A DNA stretch of 64,000 nucleotides from Lamellibrachia satsuma (GCA_033239005.1 BSQZ01000068.1:1666001-1730000); one strand, 5' to 3'; shown: positions 29,724-41,826, numbered from the stretch's first letter. Notes: a model not told the origin generated them from the sequence alone. Translations and numbers: made by a program.

Positions 29724-32700
29724 GTATGTAGAACTAGGCTAACACATTTCTGGCTTTTTAGCTGATATGTCTATGAAAGTTTGTTTCTATGCATTGTAGG
29801 TTTATGCAACAAAGGTATATTTGAATGGTGGCATATACCTAGACAGTCTGTTCAGAAATGATAATGTCCTGTCACTGCAATTTCCTGCTTTTTAATGAAG
29901 CTCACTGAAATTTTTGTGGATCCACTGATTTGTAATATGAGGTTTTACAAGATTTATGGTAGCCACATGCCATATGTACTTTCTTAAAATAAGTGTACTT
30001 TCTCGAAAATAGTTTATATAATCAAGATACAGCTGCCACATGTCAAATAAAATGATATTGTTTACAACAAAATATTTTAGTATAAATTTGTAACTGCTAC
30101 TTTATATGCCTAAATATCTGAACTATAATTGGTGCAATGTTTTTAATTTCCTACAGGGAGTAATTATTCCCAATATGGAGGAGACAAATATGGAAATTGA
30201 CACCTGCTTGTCGACACACGAGCCCAGCCGCTTTGTTGACACAACCAGCCAACTTGTGACAAAGCTATGGAAGGAGGAGTACTGTGTCCATGATCTGCTT
30301 CAGAAGAAGGTATTTGATGTTATGCTGTTTAAATTTGTCACATACAAGTTATGGATACATTTAAATTGTTTAAAAAATGTCTAATTCCTAAGGAAAATAT
30401 TGTTAAGCCTTCAAGAACAAGAACAAGAAAGTTTATTTTTACTCCGTTTGTGATACAAATAAAAAAATTAAGAATAGAAGAAAATGTGTATTAATACATT
30501 GTTTAAGATTGTGTTGATGCAATGAATGTTATCAACAATATATATGTCCGTTAACAACATTCTATATTATTCGTACATTTAATTTATCCGTCGATCATCG
30601 TTGTCTCGACTCGACCTACCCAGTCGGACTGAAGCCCCCATAACATGGGCAACTTAATCAACAACTCAAATTAATTCAATTACAAGTTTGGATTATGTGA
30701 TAATTGTCAGTAGACATTAGTAGTAGTAGTACTGGGTGGAGCAGTATGACAGCAAACACGGACGCTGGCGTGTCTCAGTGTCTGCTCGCGACCCGGACAG
30801 CAGTATGAAAGCCGGGCACAGTAGCTGTGGCCTGGCGTTACTCTTATGATAAAACGTATTATTGAAATAAATTCATGTGATATACTAGTGTAATGTGGCA
30901 CAATAATCTGTTTGTTCTACCATATGTTATCATGTCCCTGACCGCAGTATGACATCCGAACTGAATGTACTGTTATCATAAACATTGAAGTTCATATTAA
31001 TACATTTATAAAGTGTTTAATACTATTTATAGGTGGGTGAATATACAGTAATGGGTTTTTGAACTTGTCTATGAGGACAACCTATTTTAGGGTGATGCTG
31101 AGGAAAAAGAGTAAAACTGTAATACTTTGCATATGAAATACATTTGTAAATTATGTAAAAGACTATCATCCCTTAAAATATCGGAAACAAAATTAGTTTA
31201 CATCCAGTTAATGGATATATTGCAACACTGCAATTAGCATCTCTACATAATTTCTTCAGTCCACTTCTTCATCCTCTTCAACCGTGTTTTTCAACATGGT
31301 TTAAATACACCACACCACAATAACCACACGTGTAACTGAACAGTAATCATAGATTCATAATTGCACTACATAAAGAATATAGGTTACACAACAGAGAAGT
31401 AACAAAATATTTAATTGCATGTAGCAAACAACAACTTCTCAGTATTCAAGTATAGTTATTACATAAATCGGAATTTATCAAACATTTGCACATGTACTAT
31501 GATCCCGCGATCACGTGATATTGCATCTCATTAACATTCGGCAAAGCAAGCTTCGCCTAGCTCTGCCATAAACACTTCTCGCAACTTTTCATAACGAAAC
31601 AGTAAAGATGCAAACATTATGTATCTGGCTTATTAAATGCATTTTGGCGGGTATTGTCATTTACAGATGTTTATACTAGTACCGTACCAAGAACATTATG
31701 TTATTACATGAGCGGCAAATACCTTACCTTTAATACTTTTGTATACATGTCTATTATATTATTAATTATTTAAGTTATTTATGATATGGTCCGGCACCAA
31801 TAGTAGACTTTTATCTTAATTGAATGAACGTTTTACTGTGATCCATTCTCAATCATATTGTTTTAGACAATTTCATTGATGACGACATCATGAATGCCAG
31901 AGCCATTTTATATTTGCACATTTCTGTCACTTTAAAACAGTGTCACATCAAATTTCAAGCCTCAAGGGGCCGACATATTGCTTCTCCCTTCTCATGCTTA
32001 CTTATGTTAGTGGTGCACACGGCTCATGGAGCTGGGTGGACCATGTGCTCAACACTCATTCCAACCATTCATCTATCTCTGATACGGAAGTCATCCTTGT
32101 TGTCAGGGGGACTGCCAAGTACAACAATACCCCTGGCAGATAACACCATTGAAACGTGGAACTTATTGTTGCTACATTAACCAATGGGCTACATCCCTAT
32201 GAATTTCGGGCATTTGGTATGTGGCCAATTGTGGATGTTGTAATATTCGGGAAGTGACTTCACTTTAACTGGCAGTGGATCAGTCGTCATTGGCCGGACG
32301 TGTAATTCCTAGAAACTCTGTTTGAAGTTTGGCGGGTCATGTCTAGTTCCCAGAAAGACGTCAACCAAGACAGGAAGTTGGACGAAGTACGAATGATTCA
32401 GCCAAATTCACAAATGGCGTGGAGAAAAACTGTTCCATGTTTCAACAGGTTTATGTAAAGAATATGTGGCTTCATCATTGCCAGTCCCTCTTTAATTCTA
32501 TACCTGGCTCTGCAGCCAACATCTAGAAGATCAACATGTACTGTAGCAATGTGCAGTTTAATGATTAAATGATTGTTAACATTAAGCATCTTATTTGATA
32601 AATGGCTTTCCTTGACCTCTACTTGACTACTGAAACAGGACTAATTATCAGCAGTCGGCATTATTCCTCAGCCGTTTCATTTGTCCATAATCGTACTTAT

Positions 32701-35700
32701 GTGCCCCCTATGTTTTGCCTTATCAATGTAGTGCTCTTTATTCAATATACCATATTCAACCTTTTAAGCGTATAAGCATCAATAAACAAACACCCATATT
32801 TTTTATAATAGCAGAGTTGGGGATCTAGATTGTAATTTCCTCTCCACCAATGTCAAGACTCAGTAATGACAGAAGATGGAAAGTTCCACCTACATATGCA
32901 GACTTTACAATGCTCTGGTATATTTTTTACCACCCGTGAATGTATAAATGGCTAGTAGCTCCAAACAACGCCCATAAGCCATAAAAAGTTTTAAACTCGT
33001 GGTAACCATGAATGGTTGACTGAAATGTGTATGTCTCTATCCAATGCGACACACTTTATCAATGTATGCCATTAGCGAGCATGAGACAACTTTGGTGCCA
33101 TTTTATAAAATTCAGCTGTCTTTCCGATGTTGTTATATAAACAAGCTGATTTTACATAAGTGAGTGTCTCATTTCTTACGTCTATACCGTTAGTTACCTA
33201 GTCACAAGCGTCCCCCCTACTGCGTTCAGGGTTAGCTTAATGACATCAATAACCACGGTAATAGAAAGAACTCACTTCACTCAGAAGATTCCAGGTAAAC
33301 TCGTTATGACTTTAATCAGACAAAAGATGATACAGTTACATACATAGACAATCATTTCTGTTGTCTAAGACTACATGATGACAGATCTATGCGTAGTCGT
33401 ACGCCCACCAGAACTGACTAACTAAAACTCATTCTAACTCTCTTCCACCAAGACTAGAACTAAAACTAACACTCTTCCATCAAGGCTAAACTTAAACTAA
33501 ACACTCTTCCATCAATACTAGAACTAAAACTCATTCTAACGCTCTTCCATCAAGACTAAACTAAAACTAAACACTCTTCCATCAAGACCAAACTAAAAAC
33601 TGACTATCTGTATTTTTGGCGTCCATTTATACGCTCTCTTGCGCCAGGCACAGTCATGATCAGTCCTCCCAGAAGGGAGGGCATGTCCTTATAAGTCAAC
33701 GGAGCAGTCTCAGTCGTGGACCACTATTCTGGACATCCTAGGCTAACCCACACAAATATATATCTGGACACTCCCCTGCCTACTTTATGTAACTACACTG
33801 TTCGCTTTCTAGAACAACATCTTTGAGTGCAGTAGGTATTCTAGGACGGGTCAGCAGACATCGTTAATATAGTTGTAGTCTTCTACTGGGACAGTCTGTT
33901 TTGATATAGCCTTTTCTAGGAGGCTGACCTATTCGTCTGCTCTCGCTTACTTAGTTGTTTTCCTTCATCACTCCGTTTACACACAACTTGTCTCCCTGCT
34001 ATAACTAGAGGGGTACATGACTTTACACTCCTCCCCTACCCCTGAGTTAATTACTACGAATTAACTAAACAACGTTAGAAAACAGTCGAAACTAAAGTCA
34101 TGCCACATCAAAGACAACATACCCAGCAAGCAAGTATACAGGTGTAAACAACGATAAAACCGTAATTAATACAAGGAAAAAGATACGCAAAAACAACGGC
34201 TGAAAACCGCAATACATCATATAAGTGGTGTGCTGAAAACACACTTAACACACAACACTACCTCAGTGAAGACACAGAGGTAAGTATAAAGCACACAATA
34301 GTTAGAATATAAGCAATGCTAAGAGAACACAAAGTGTGCCACAATAAAAACATCGTTCCCAAAAGTATGTTTCAACTGACATACACAATCAGCAAGCCAT
34401 TATGTACCATACTAACTTAGCATCGCGACTGCAAGAAAGTAGGCGAGATTATAGGCTTCTGTAGGAAAGATTCATGGCTGACAACAAGTGCAAGTAGACA
34501 GCAGTTAAGCAAACCACACTGCAAATCAACCACTTTAAGATAATTTGTGTGTATATAACACACCTAACCATATAATCAGTCAACCAAACAAGTTGACTAA
34601 ACAATGAAATCAGACAATGCTGTCAATGCAGCATGTCCTGATACATCTTGTATAAATTAGACAGACCCTTACATTCTGTCGTTCTGTCGGCTAATCCACT
34701 TCCAACAACATAGCCTTCAAAAGGATTCCCGCATACGCTAGGCGGATGGATTTAAAACTCCAAACCGTTTGCAACACTATTTGTTGAACAAAAATACTTT
34801 GAGTTACCAACTTAAACATAAATAAGTGACCTGCACGTCACTCAACAAATAAGCCCATCACTATTCAATCATCATAGATATTCCCGCATACACAAGAGCG
34901 AATTTGAGAAATTATTAATTAATTCCCAAAACCGTCGGAGCCAACTGTGTTTGCAACAACACCTCGTTGGACGAAATACCTGATACATATCGTATCAATT
35001 AGACATATCCTTATGACCTATCTGTTACTCAGCATTCATTAGTTTGGCCATCTATAGCCAGGGACTAAAATAAAACCTACTAGCGTAGCATAATGCTGGA
35101 GACTAGAGTAATGCTTTCCTTAATCGTCCGTGCAACAGTGTTGCAATCACTTTATTGCTGCACGACATATCCACCTCGGACCATCACCATCAATGGTGAT
35201 GCCGGCAAACCCTGATGCCTGGTGCCATGAAGTTAATACGAAGTTCCCTTAAGCCAACATGCTGTGCACACATATTGGTCCGAACAACGTATATTCTTAG
35301 GCTTTCATCGATAACACGTATATGTTGCTGTTGACCGGCAGATCAATATCTGAGGCCGTCTCACAACCTCACATGGATAATAAACTTTGTTGACGAAGAA
35401 TCCCAACCTAACCCGACCAGAGTGTTCGCAGGGACTGATTCGAAGTACGTCAACTACTTAGTAAATCAGAGCCATTTTAATAAATAAAACTTACCCATAA
35501 GACCCACTGGCAGATCAATATCTGTAAATGGATAACTTACTTGATTTCGAAATTATCAAGCCCATGAGGCTAGCACACATGCGTTCACAAAAGCACCATA
35601 TATAAATTGGCCATCAAAACTTCCCATTACAATTAAGAATGCAGTATCAATGTCACAAGCTAAGATACACATGCAACAATTGTAATTCATGTTAAAAACA

Positions 35701-38700
35701 ATAGATGTCCAAGAAGAAGTAATATCGTTTGAGGGAGCATATCAATGTTAAGCTTTGGAGAGAGGACAATATCCCCACCGAGGATGATTTATCGCTTCCC
35801 ACGAGTTTAAATCAACCTGCCACAAAGTATATGACTCCTCCAACATATAGCCATCCTAAATTGTTTCATGTATTTAAATAACAACTCGACATCCATGAAA
35901 ACATCTCACCAAACAAATATCTAAAAATGTATTGTCAAGTTGGACTAGAATTACATCGTCACTTATCAGTTTAACTGTCTCTTCATCCACTGTACTTAAT
36001 CCAAACTTGCACTATTCTCCCAACAATACAACTCGACAACCATACGTTTTGGGTTGGCGCTCGTTACTTTCATTTAAGTCAAGTTCACAATCTTGACTTC
36101 AATAAATACTACAGTGGTCATAACATAGCCTAGCTCATTCAAATCTGTAATTAATTCTCGAGGTTGATCTGGCTACTTTTTCTCCACTGGCACTGTATTT
36201 ATGAATATCAATATTTATAACATTAATCCACGCATCCTGTCTATCTATTTCCCATAATCCCAAATCAGTTTTGAACAATTACCGTGAAAAATCACATTAA
36301 AATAAACCAGCAACTTACTGTAGACGTTCTCATGCAGATTTGTCCTTAAAACATACACACAAATGTTTATTCATCAAGTCCTTTTGTAACCTCTCGTCCT
36401 TGCGCATCGCCGTGGCGTTTGGGGATCGGCGTGTCCGGGCTGTTTTGATACATTCCCTCGTTGGCAGCCATCGTCGTCGGGTGCAGATTTCCTGGGCGCG
36501 TGCTCCGTTGCGTCGAGTGGCAGGCTGTCGGTCGCATCTCAGCTCAGGCTAGCCTCTCCGATGGAGGGTATTTCTGGCTGTAGTGAGGCCCGCTTTCTGC
36601 TTGGGATGGCTGCAGTACGGGGCAGCCAGCAATGGTTTGCATGAATGTCCGACAGAATATGAAAGATGCGGCTGTACTCACAAATAATAAGCACGGTGAA
36701 CGGTGACGGGCAGGTCCACTGCAAGGCTGCCTGTGTAATACCGTAGGGCACTTATTACAGCCAGCCATGCCGTCGTCTGCTGGCGGTCGCAGTAGCCGTT
36801 GGAGCTGTGACGTCGAGCTTTGGGGTCGGGCTGTCGGCCACCTGTCCATCCAAGGATCGTCGGACGTGTTTGCTGTCCGTATAACAACAATTGTTCGCGC
36901 TCGCCATGTATCTTGTGATACAAATTAATGTCCTGTTTTAAGTTTGAATGGTGCACTCGTCACTATAAAATTCAATGACACTCCTCTGTCTGATTATTGT
37001 CAACTGGCGCGCTCGTCACTATAAAATTCAGTGACACTCCTCTGTCTAATTATTGTCAACTGGCGTGCTCGTTACTATAAAATTCAGTGACACTCCTCTG
37101 TCTGATTATTGTCAACTGGCGTGCTCGTTACTATAAAATTCAGTGACACTCCTCTGTCTGATTATTGTCAACTGGCGTGCTCGTTACTATAAAATTCAGT
37201 GACACTCCTCTGTCTAATTATTGTCAACTGGCGTGCTCGTTACTATAAAATTCAGTGACACTCCTCTGTCTGATTATTGTCAACTGGCGTGCTCATCACT
37301 ATAAAATTCAGTGACACTCCTCTGTCTGATTATTGTCAACTTCACTCAGAAGATTCCAGGTAAACTCGTTATGACTTTAATCAGACAAAAGATGATACAG
37401 TTACATACATAGACAATCATTTCTGTTGTCTAAGACTACATGATGACAGATCTATGCGTAGTCGTACGCCCACCAGAACTGACTAACTAAAACTCATTCT
37501 AACTCTCTTCCACCAAGACTAGAACTAAAACTAAACACTCTTCCATCGAGGCTAAATTTAAACTAAACACTCTTCCATCAATATTAGAACTAAAACTCAT
37601 TTTAACGCTCTTCCATCAAGACTAAACTAAAACTAAACACTCTTCCATCAAGACCAAACTAAAAACTGACTATCTGTATTTTTGGCATCCATTTATACGC
37701 TCTCTTGCGCCAGGCACAGTCATGATCAGTCCTCCCAGAAGGGAGGGCATGTCCTTATAAGTCAACGGAGCAGTCTCAGTCGTGGACCACTATTCTGGAC
37801 ATCCTAGGCTAACCCACACAAATATATATCTGGACACTACCCTGCCTGCTTTATGTAACTACACTGTTCGCTTTCTAGAACAACATCTTTGAGTGCAGTA
37901 GGTATTCTAGGACGGGTCAGCAGACATCGTTAATATAGTTGTAGTCTTCTACTGGGACAGTTTGTTTTGATATAGCGTTTTCTAGGAGGCTGACCTATTC
38001 GTCCGCACTCGCTTACTTAGTTGTTTTCCTTCATCACTCCGTTTACACACAACTTGTCTCCCTGCTATAACTAGAGGGGTACATGACTTTACAATTTGGT
38101 TTGGCCATTCTGTTGGTTCTCTTCCTTCCCAGTAAGCCAGAGTATATTTGGCTGGAACAACTGTGACATTATTTCGCTGTTGGAGAGTCAAAACAATGAT
38201 CCATTTTGATCTGCAACATGATGTGGTTGGTTGGATGTGTTTGTTGAAGAATCAAAACAATGAATGTATATTTGTGTGTGTTAGAAGTTAGTCTAATAGA
38301 CACATATCCAACCAACCACATGGTGCATATCAAAATGGACTTCTTTTGTTTTGACTCTTTCAACAGCGATTTGCAATTACATCTTTCTGTTGTAAAATAT
38401 AAGATTTTTAAAACTTTGCTGCTCTCAAAAATGATGGTTGTACTATTTATGTCACATATCCTGTTTCCATCACACCAGTGTGATTTTGAGAAGTGTTGTA
38501 ACTGCAGTAAACCAGTACATTTATTTGGAATATTCTGTGCAGGATGAAGAACAAGTAGAGAAGACACAGCAGGCAGTAGTTACCAGTGTCACCGAAAGAA
38601 CTGATGGATTGCTGGGCACATCACACAATGTTGACAGTGATGACATTGATCTTCTTGCTGGGGATGATCCTCTGGAGCATGACACACTTTCAGTTAGAAT

Positions 38701-39166
38701 AGAGCCTTCTGACTGCCCTCCCGTTTCCACCAGCATCATGTCTCCTCTAACACAGCATACGGTGCAACCATCACACATTCCTCGTAGGCGGTACTTATCA
38801 TCTTCAAGTGTGGATAGTGTTGTATCATTGAGAAGCCATGGGAAGCCAGGATTTCAGAGCACACCACCTAGACTTCGTCATTCACTATTACCAGCAACCA
38901 CAACATGGCATCCACCAAAAAGTGTTCCTTTGGAACATTACCTACCTAAATTTGAACAGTTGCTATCACCAAGTAACAAAAAGCAGACACTTGAATCTCC
39001 AACAGGCAGCGAACATGATGCCAGCTATTCATCTGAAGTTCTATCTTTTTCTCAGGATCATGATACAGTGATGCCATCTTGTGCTACTAATGTAATGGTA
39101 TATAATGCTCCAGGAAGTACTTCAACAGGAAAAAAGAAACGCAGAAAGTTTGAGATTGGATTCTGA
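29557..39166 (+). CDS. Unidentified host gene, three exons seen
   Basis: Exons 29557-29723, 30157-30309 and 38543-39166 join in one frame. Each inner junction is phase 0 with good splice sites: TTTGCAG before exon 1, AAG|GTATGT after it, TTTCCTACAG before exon 2, AAG|GTATTT after it, TTCTGTGCAG before exon 3. Exon 1 starts with two bases of a split codon, so at least one upstream exon is missing. The protein has two Cys pairs in exon 1 (VLCSLCMPQL and SDMCHMCGNS), a likely zinc ribbon, then an acidic, Ser/Thr/Pro-rich tail ending GKKKRRKFEIGF, a probable nuclear signal. I do not recognise the family; a nuclear, DNA-related role is a guess. Other exons may be hidden in the 8.2 kb intron. Confidence 0.6.
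30157..30309 (+). CDS. Middle exon of the unidentified gene
   Basis: Encodes 51 residues starting GVIIPNMEETNMEIDTCLST and ending EEYCVHDLLQKK. Length is a multiple of three, and it is bounded by ACAG and GTATTT. GC content is higher than in its flanks, in keeping with an exon. Confidence 0.6.
30310..33273. other. Intron sequence before the LTR-flanked element
   Basis: AT-rich with no clear exon. 31950-32150 (plus) reads SWSWVDHVLNTHSNHS, which faintly resembles the S.W.DH motif at the end of LINE endonucleases. 30700-30850 has a short stretch of TAG triplets. Confidence 0.4.
33274..34027 (-). repeat. LTR-like repeat, 3' copy
   Basis: Near-identical to 37339-38093; differences include AACTAACAC against AACTAAACAC and CACTCCCCTGCCTACT against CACTACCCTGCCTGCT. 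It holds internal short repeats of ACTCTTCCATCAAGACTAAA. Confidence 0.9.
34028..36950. other. Interior of the LTR-flanked element
   Basis: No long ORF. A diverged internal duplication is visible: CCTGATACAT..TATAAATTAGACA at 34636 recurs as CCTGATACAT..TATCAATTAGACA at 34979, and CCCGCATAC..GTTTGCAAC at 34721 near 34884. The part 36390-36950 is GC-rich with several short overlapping frames that I cannot identify. Confidence 0.5.
36957..37338. repeat. 56-bp minisatellite (7 units)
   Basis: Seven 56-bp units (CACTATAAAATTCAGTGACA onward to CAACTGGCGTGCTCG) lie between the element's interior and the 37339 LTR copy, where the primer binding site would be. Each unit contains TATAAAA. Confidence 0.95.
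37339..38093 (-). repeat. LTR-like repeat, 5' copy
   Basis: Partner of 33274-34027. It follows the last 56-bp unit directly and ends with GACTTTACA at 38093. Confidence 0.9.
38177..38367. mobile_element. Fold-back (MITE-like) hairpin
   Basis: Two arms of about 65-70 bp, 38177-38241 and 38298-38367, are inverted repeats; the inner parts share GTGGTTGGTTGGAT, the outer parts GCTGTTG and AGAGTCAAAACAA. The loop is 56 bp. ATTT flanks both sides and may be a short target duplication. It lies 175 bp upstream of the last-exon acceptor. Both strands have open frames here only because of the symmetry. Confidence 0.75.
38543..39166 (+). CDS. Last exon of the unidentified gene
   Basis: The 624-bp exon encodes 207 residues and a TGA stop. 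It is acidic at first (DSDDIDLLAGDDPLEHDTL), then Ser/Pro/Thr-rich with possible phosphorylation sites (RRRYLSSSSVDSV), and ends with the basic GKKKRRKFEIGF. It appears mostly disordered. The acceptor TATTCTGTGCAG precedes DEEQVEKTQQ. The frame is clean and long, unlike the decayed transposon frames around it. Confidence 0.7.
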   Translation, partial: DEEQVEKTQQAVVTSVTERTDGLLGTSHNVDSDDIDLLAGDDPLEHDTLSVRIEPSDCPPVSTSIMSPLTQHTVQPSHIPRRRYLSSSSVDSVVSLRSHGKPGFQSTPPRLRHSLLPATTTWHPPKSVPLEHYLPKFEQLLSPSNKKQTLESPTGSEHDASYSSEVLSFSQDHDTVMPSCATNVMVYNAPGSTSTGKKKRRKFEIGF

Positions 39167-39800
39167 AACTTTGTGATGATAATCAACATTGTGCCTTTCA
39201 TAAGAATCGTTGCAGTCATACATAGGAATAAGACTTCACTGAGTGCTTGTTGCATGTTGTTGTTGCTTGTTGCCTACTTACTCATACCTTTAAATGTATT
39301 CACATGGGTCCAAACTGTAATAATGACCCTTAAACTTAATTGTTGCAGCACATAGTTTTGGCATTGAATGTTCTAACTTGCAGTAGTAGATGAGCGGATT
39401 GTGTTCCACCCAATCTGTAGTGACTGCCACAAAGCCTGCAGATTGGCATTCCTGCTCCCCTCAGTCTGCTTGAGAGCGCTTTCATCTAAAGGGTGCACAA
39501 AAAGTCCCATGCAGCCTAAAAATTCAAGGTGTTCCAAATGTTTGGTCGAAATTATTTCCTAACCCTATAGATGCTGTTTCATTAAGACTGACATTTCAGG
39601 AACACAAAGTTACATGGATTTCCCTTAAAAAATTTACTTCAAAGTTAAACTGTAAAATTAGTATTCTGGAGAGGACATTTCTCATACACACAATGTACCA
39701 TTATAACTTATAAGAGTACCAATATGATTATGATGTATGTGTTAACTATTCTTATACAGAACTGCAGCACTGAATAAAACAATACAATAAGACAACATTC
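39167..39800 (+). other. Likely 3' untranslated region
   Basis: Follows the stop of the last exon. A polyadenylation signal AATAAA is at 39773-39778. No other gene is seen here. Confidence 0.45.
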
Positions 39801-40290
39801 TACTGTGGCCAAATCATTGAGAACCCAAGCTCAGCAACATTTCAAAACCAAAGAGTTAGGCAATCTTAAATCAGTTTCTATTATTAAGTCATTAATAGTT
39901 GAATGAGTATGCTGAGGAACTAAGGAGGATATGTGCAGATAAATACGAAGGTGTCGGAATGTTATTAAATTTCCTGCAGCCTTAATGCTAAAAAGGAGTG
40001 AATTCCACAGAGTTGGTGCAGCCCTAGTTCCACGATTTGTTTTAACTCTGGGAAACATACTTCCTCTTGAAGACAAGTTTGTTTCACTGTATTCAGAAAT
40101 GGAATAGCTCAAACATACACAATGTCATAAAATATTTGACTATCAGGCTATCTGGTGACATTTCAACTACACAAGTGTGTGCACATTGTGTTTTTGTATT
40201 AAAAACCATAAAACTTTGTTGATCTCGATGCTTGTAAACAATTAGTTGTGTTACATTCATATTTTCAACAACCCTGTATTGGACCAAATC
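39801..40290 (-). pseudogene. 3' end of an L2/CR1-like LINE
   Basis: The minus frame 40112-39831 has PRVKTNRGTRAAPTLWNSLL, FSIKAAGNLITFRHLRIYLH. This is the family's C-terminal motif (P..K...GTRAFS.AAP.LWNSLP..I), here with FSFA or its like deleted between TRA and APT. The part above 40112 is uncertain. It is a 5'-truncated dead copy. Confidence 0.7.
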
Positions 40291-40499
40291 TCACCAAAAA
40301 CATCTAACCACCGATAAATAAAGCAAGTATTTATGACCCATTGATGAACACATATTGTTGACTGTTGTGTACAATTGTAAAGGAAAATCGACAGACATGT
40401 ATGTTGTGAAAAAGGTAATTTCCCACATAGCTAAACCTCTTACGCATATATGCAACACATCATTCGAAACGTATTTTTCCAGATAATACGAAAGTGGCA

Positions 40500-41300
40500 A
40501 ACATGATTCCTGTCTGCAAAAAAAAAAAATTAATTTAACAACTACAGGCCTATCTCTCTATTGCTGCAGTTCTCAAAAATTCTACAAAAACTCTTTGATA
40601 ACAGATTGGAAAATTCATACAACTAAACAAAATACTAAATGACACCCAGTATGGATTTCTGAAAAACATCTACATCTTTGGCTTTATTAGAAATGACTAA
40701 GGAAATAATTAATGCAATTTATTTTTGCAGTTCATAGTCTTGAAAAAAGCTTTCGATACTGTCTATTATAATGTACTAATAAAAATTTAGAAATGAATGG
40801 TATTCACGGTATAGTACTTAAATGGTTAGTTAGCTGCTTACCAAAAAGGACACAATCTGTCTACGTTGGTGATGTAAAATCGGATCTCTTAGAAGTAGTA
40901 TGTTGCGTTCCACAAGATTCAATACTTAGACCAACATTAGAAATGAATGGTATTCACGGTATCATATTTAAATCGTTAGTTAGCTGCTTACCAAAAAGAA
41001 CACAATCTGTCTACGTTGGTGATATAAAATCGGATCTCTTAGAAGTAGTATGTGGCGTTCCACAAGATTCAATACTTAGACCAACATTATTTTGATACAT
41101 ATAAATGATTTGTGTAATGTTTCTAGTATACTCAAATTTATACTGTTTGCGGATGACACTAATATATTTTATAGGCTGATAGTCTAGAATTGCTTAGTAA
41201 CATGATTAGTATAGTCAAAAGCTGAATAAACTGCACAACTGGCTTGCAGTTAACAAACTTAATATTAACAAAACTAATTACAGTGTACATGGTACACTGT
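40500..41300 (+). pseudogene. LINE reverse transcriptase fragment with in-frame 150-bp duplication
   Basis: The plus strand reads NNYRPISLLLQFSKILQKLF near 40535, then LNDTQYGFLKN, a VLKKAFDTV segment (catalytic FxDLKKAFDTV, first Asp lost), and the frame 40793-41095. That frame has MNGIHGIVLKWLVSCLPKRT, QSVYVGDVKSDLLEVVCCVP, QDSILRPT, and then the same 50 residues again. The duplicated box is GVPQGSILGP in the family; Gly is Asp and GP is RP. The palm box follows near 41130-41165 (LRMTLIYFI, changed from FADDT.IF) and KLNKLHNWLAVNKLNINKTN near 41225. Many stops show a dead L2-type element. Confidence 0.8.
40791..41089 (+). repeat. 150-bp tandem duplication in LINE RT
   Basis: 40791-40940 and 40941-41089 share nearly all positions; visible changes are GTACTTAAATGG against ATATTTAAATCG, GATGTAAAA against GATATAAAA and TGTTGCGTT against TGTGGCGTT. 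Confidence 0.95.
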
Positions 41301-41740
41301 GTTTGGAAAAGGAAGGTTTACATCAGATATTGCTATAACAATAAACCAAAACATAGAATAATAATAATACATTTTATTTCATATAACGCCAGATTCAATG
41401 TTATATTGTTCGTGGCGCTTTACAACATGTACAAGACAATTGTAAGTAGTTTTAAAAAATGGCTAAAATAATAATTATAACCATTTCTACAACCAGTATG
41501 CAGCTACTTCAAATGAATAAAATATATGTGTATGCTATGAAATTAACACATAGAATATTACGCGTATATACATATATAGGTTAATTTTTTTAATGCATAA
41601 TACTAAAACGTAATAAAAATAAATAAATATATAAAAAGTAGAAAAATAAATTAGTAAAATAAATACAGTAATTAAATAACTATACTAAAATATAAATTTT
41701 AGTTACAGCTCACTACGATTGAGACAGAAAATGTAAATAC
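41300..41740. other. AT-rich spacer with a short GCGC element
   Basis: 41366-41430 reads TATTTCATATAACGCCAG..GTTCGTGGCGCTTTACAACA, which resembles the TATATAGCGC..AAAGCGCTTTACA part of the SINE at 46.1 kb. It may be a relic of the same or a related family. The rest is AT-rich. Confidence 0.35.
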
Positions 41741-41743
41741 GTG

Positions 41744-41775
<32 letters not shown>

Positions 41776-41802
41776 TGCGTGCGTGAGTGAGTGAGTGAGT
41801 GA

Positions 41803-41826
<24 letters not shown>
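41741..41826. repeat. Compound (GT)n(GCGT)n(GAGT)n(GT)n microsatellite
   Basis: Starts as GT dinucleotides, becomes GCGT then GAGT, and ends in GT. It lies at the 3' end of the LINE at 41827-44506 and probably grew from its tail. Confidence 0.95.

Larger units (their letters stand above)
33274..38093 (-). mobile_element. LTR-flanked non-coding element (LARD-like)
   Basis: Direct repeats of about 755 bp (33274-34027 and 37339-38093), roughly 98% identical by eye, enclose 3.3 kb without recognisable retroviral-type genes. Read on the minus strand the repeat starts TGTAAAGTCATG, and a purine-rich tract AGGGGTAGGGGAGGAG (34043-34028) lies directly before it, as a polypurine tract would. This sets the orientation to minus. 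The other repeat end (CTGAGTGAAGT) is not the usual CA, and no standard primer site or target duplication was found. It resembles large non-autonomous LTR derivatives. It lies in the intron of the unidentified gene. Confidence 0.7.

Noticed and set aside
31889..32180. Possible LINE endonuclease end (SWSWVDHVLN) or an extra exon
   Set aside because: Only one short motif-like stretch, no second motif in order, and no good donor site; too weak to call.
38169..38567. Overlapping ORFs at the fold-back hairpin
   Set aside because: Explained by the inverted-repeat symmetry; the true exon starts at the acceptor before 38543.
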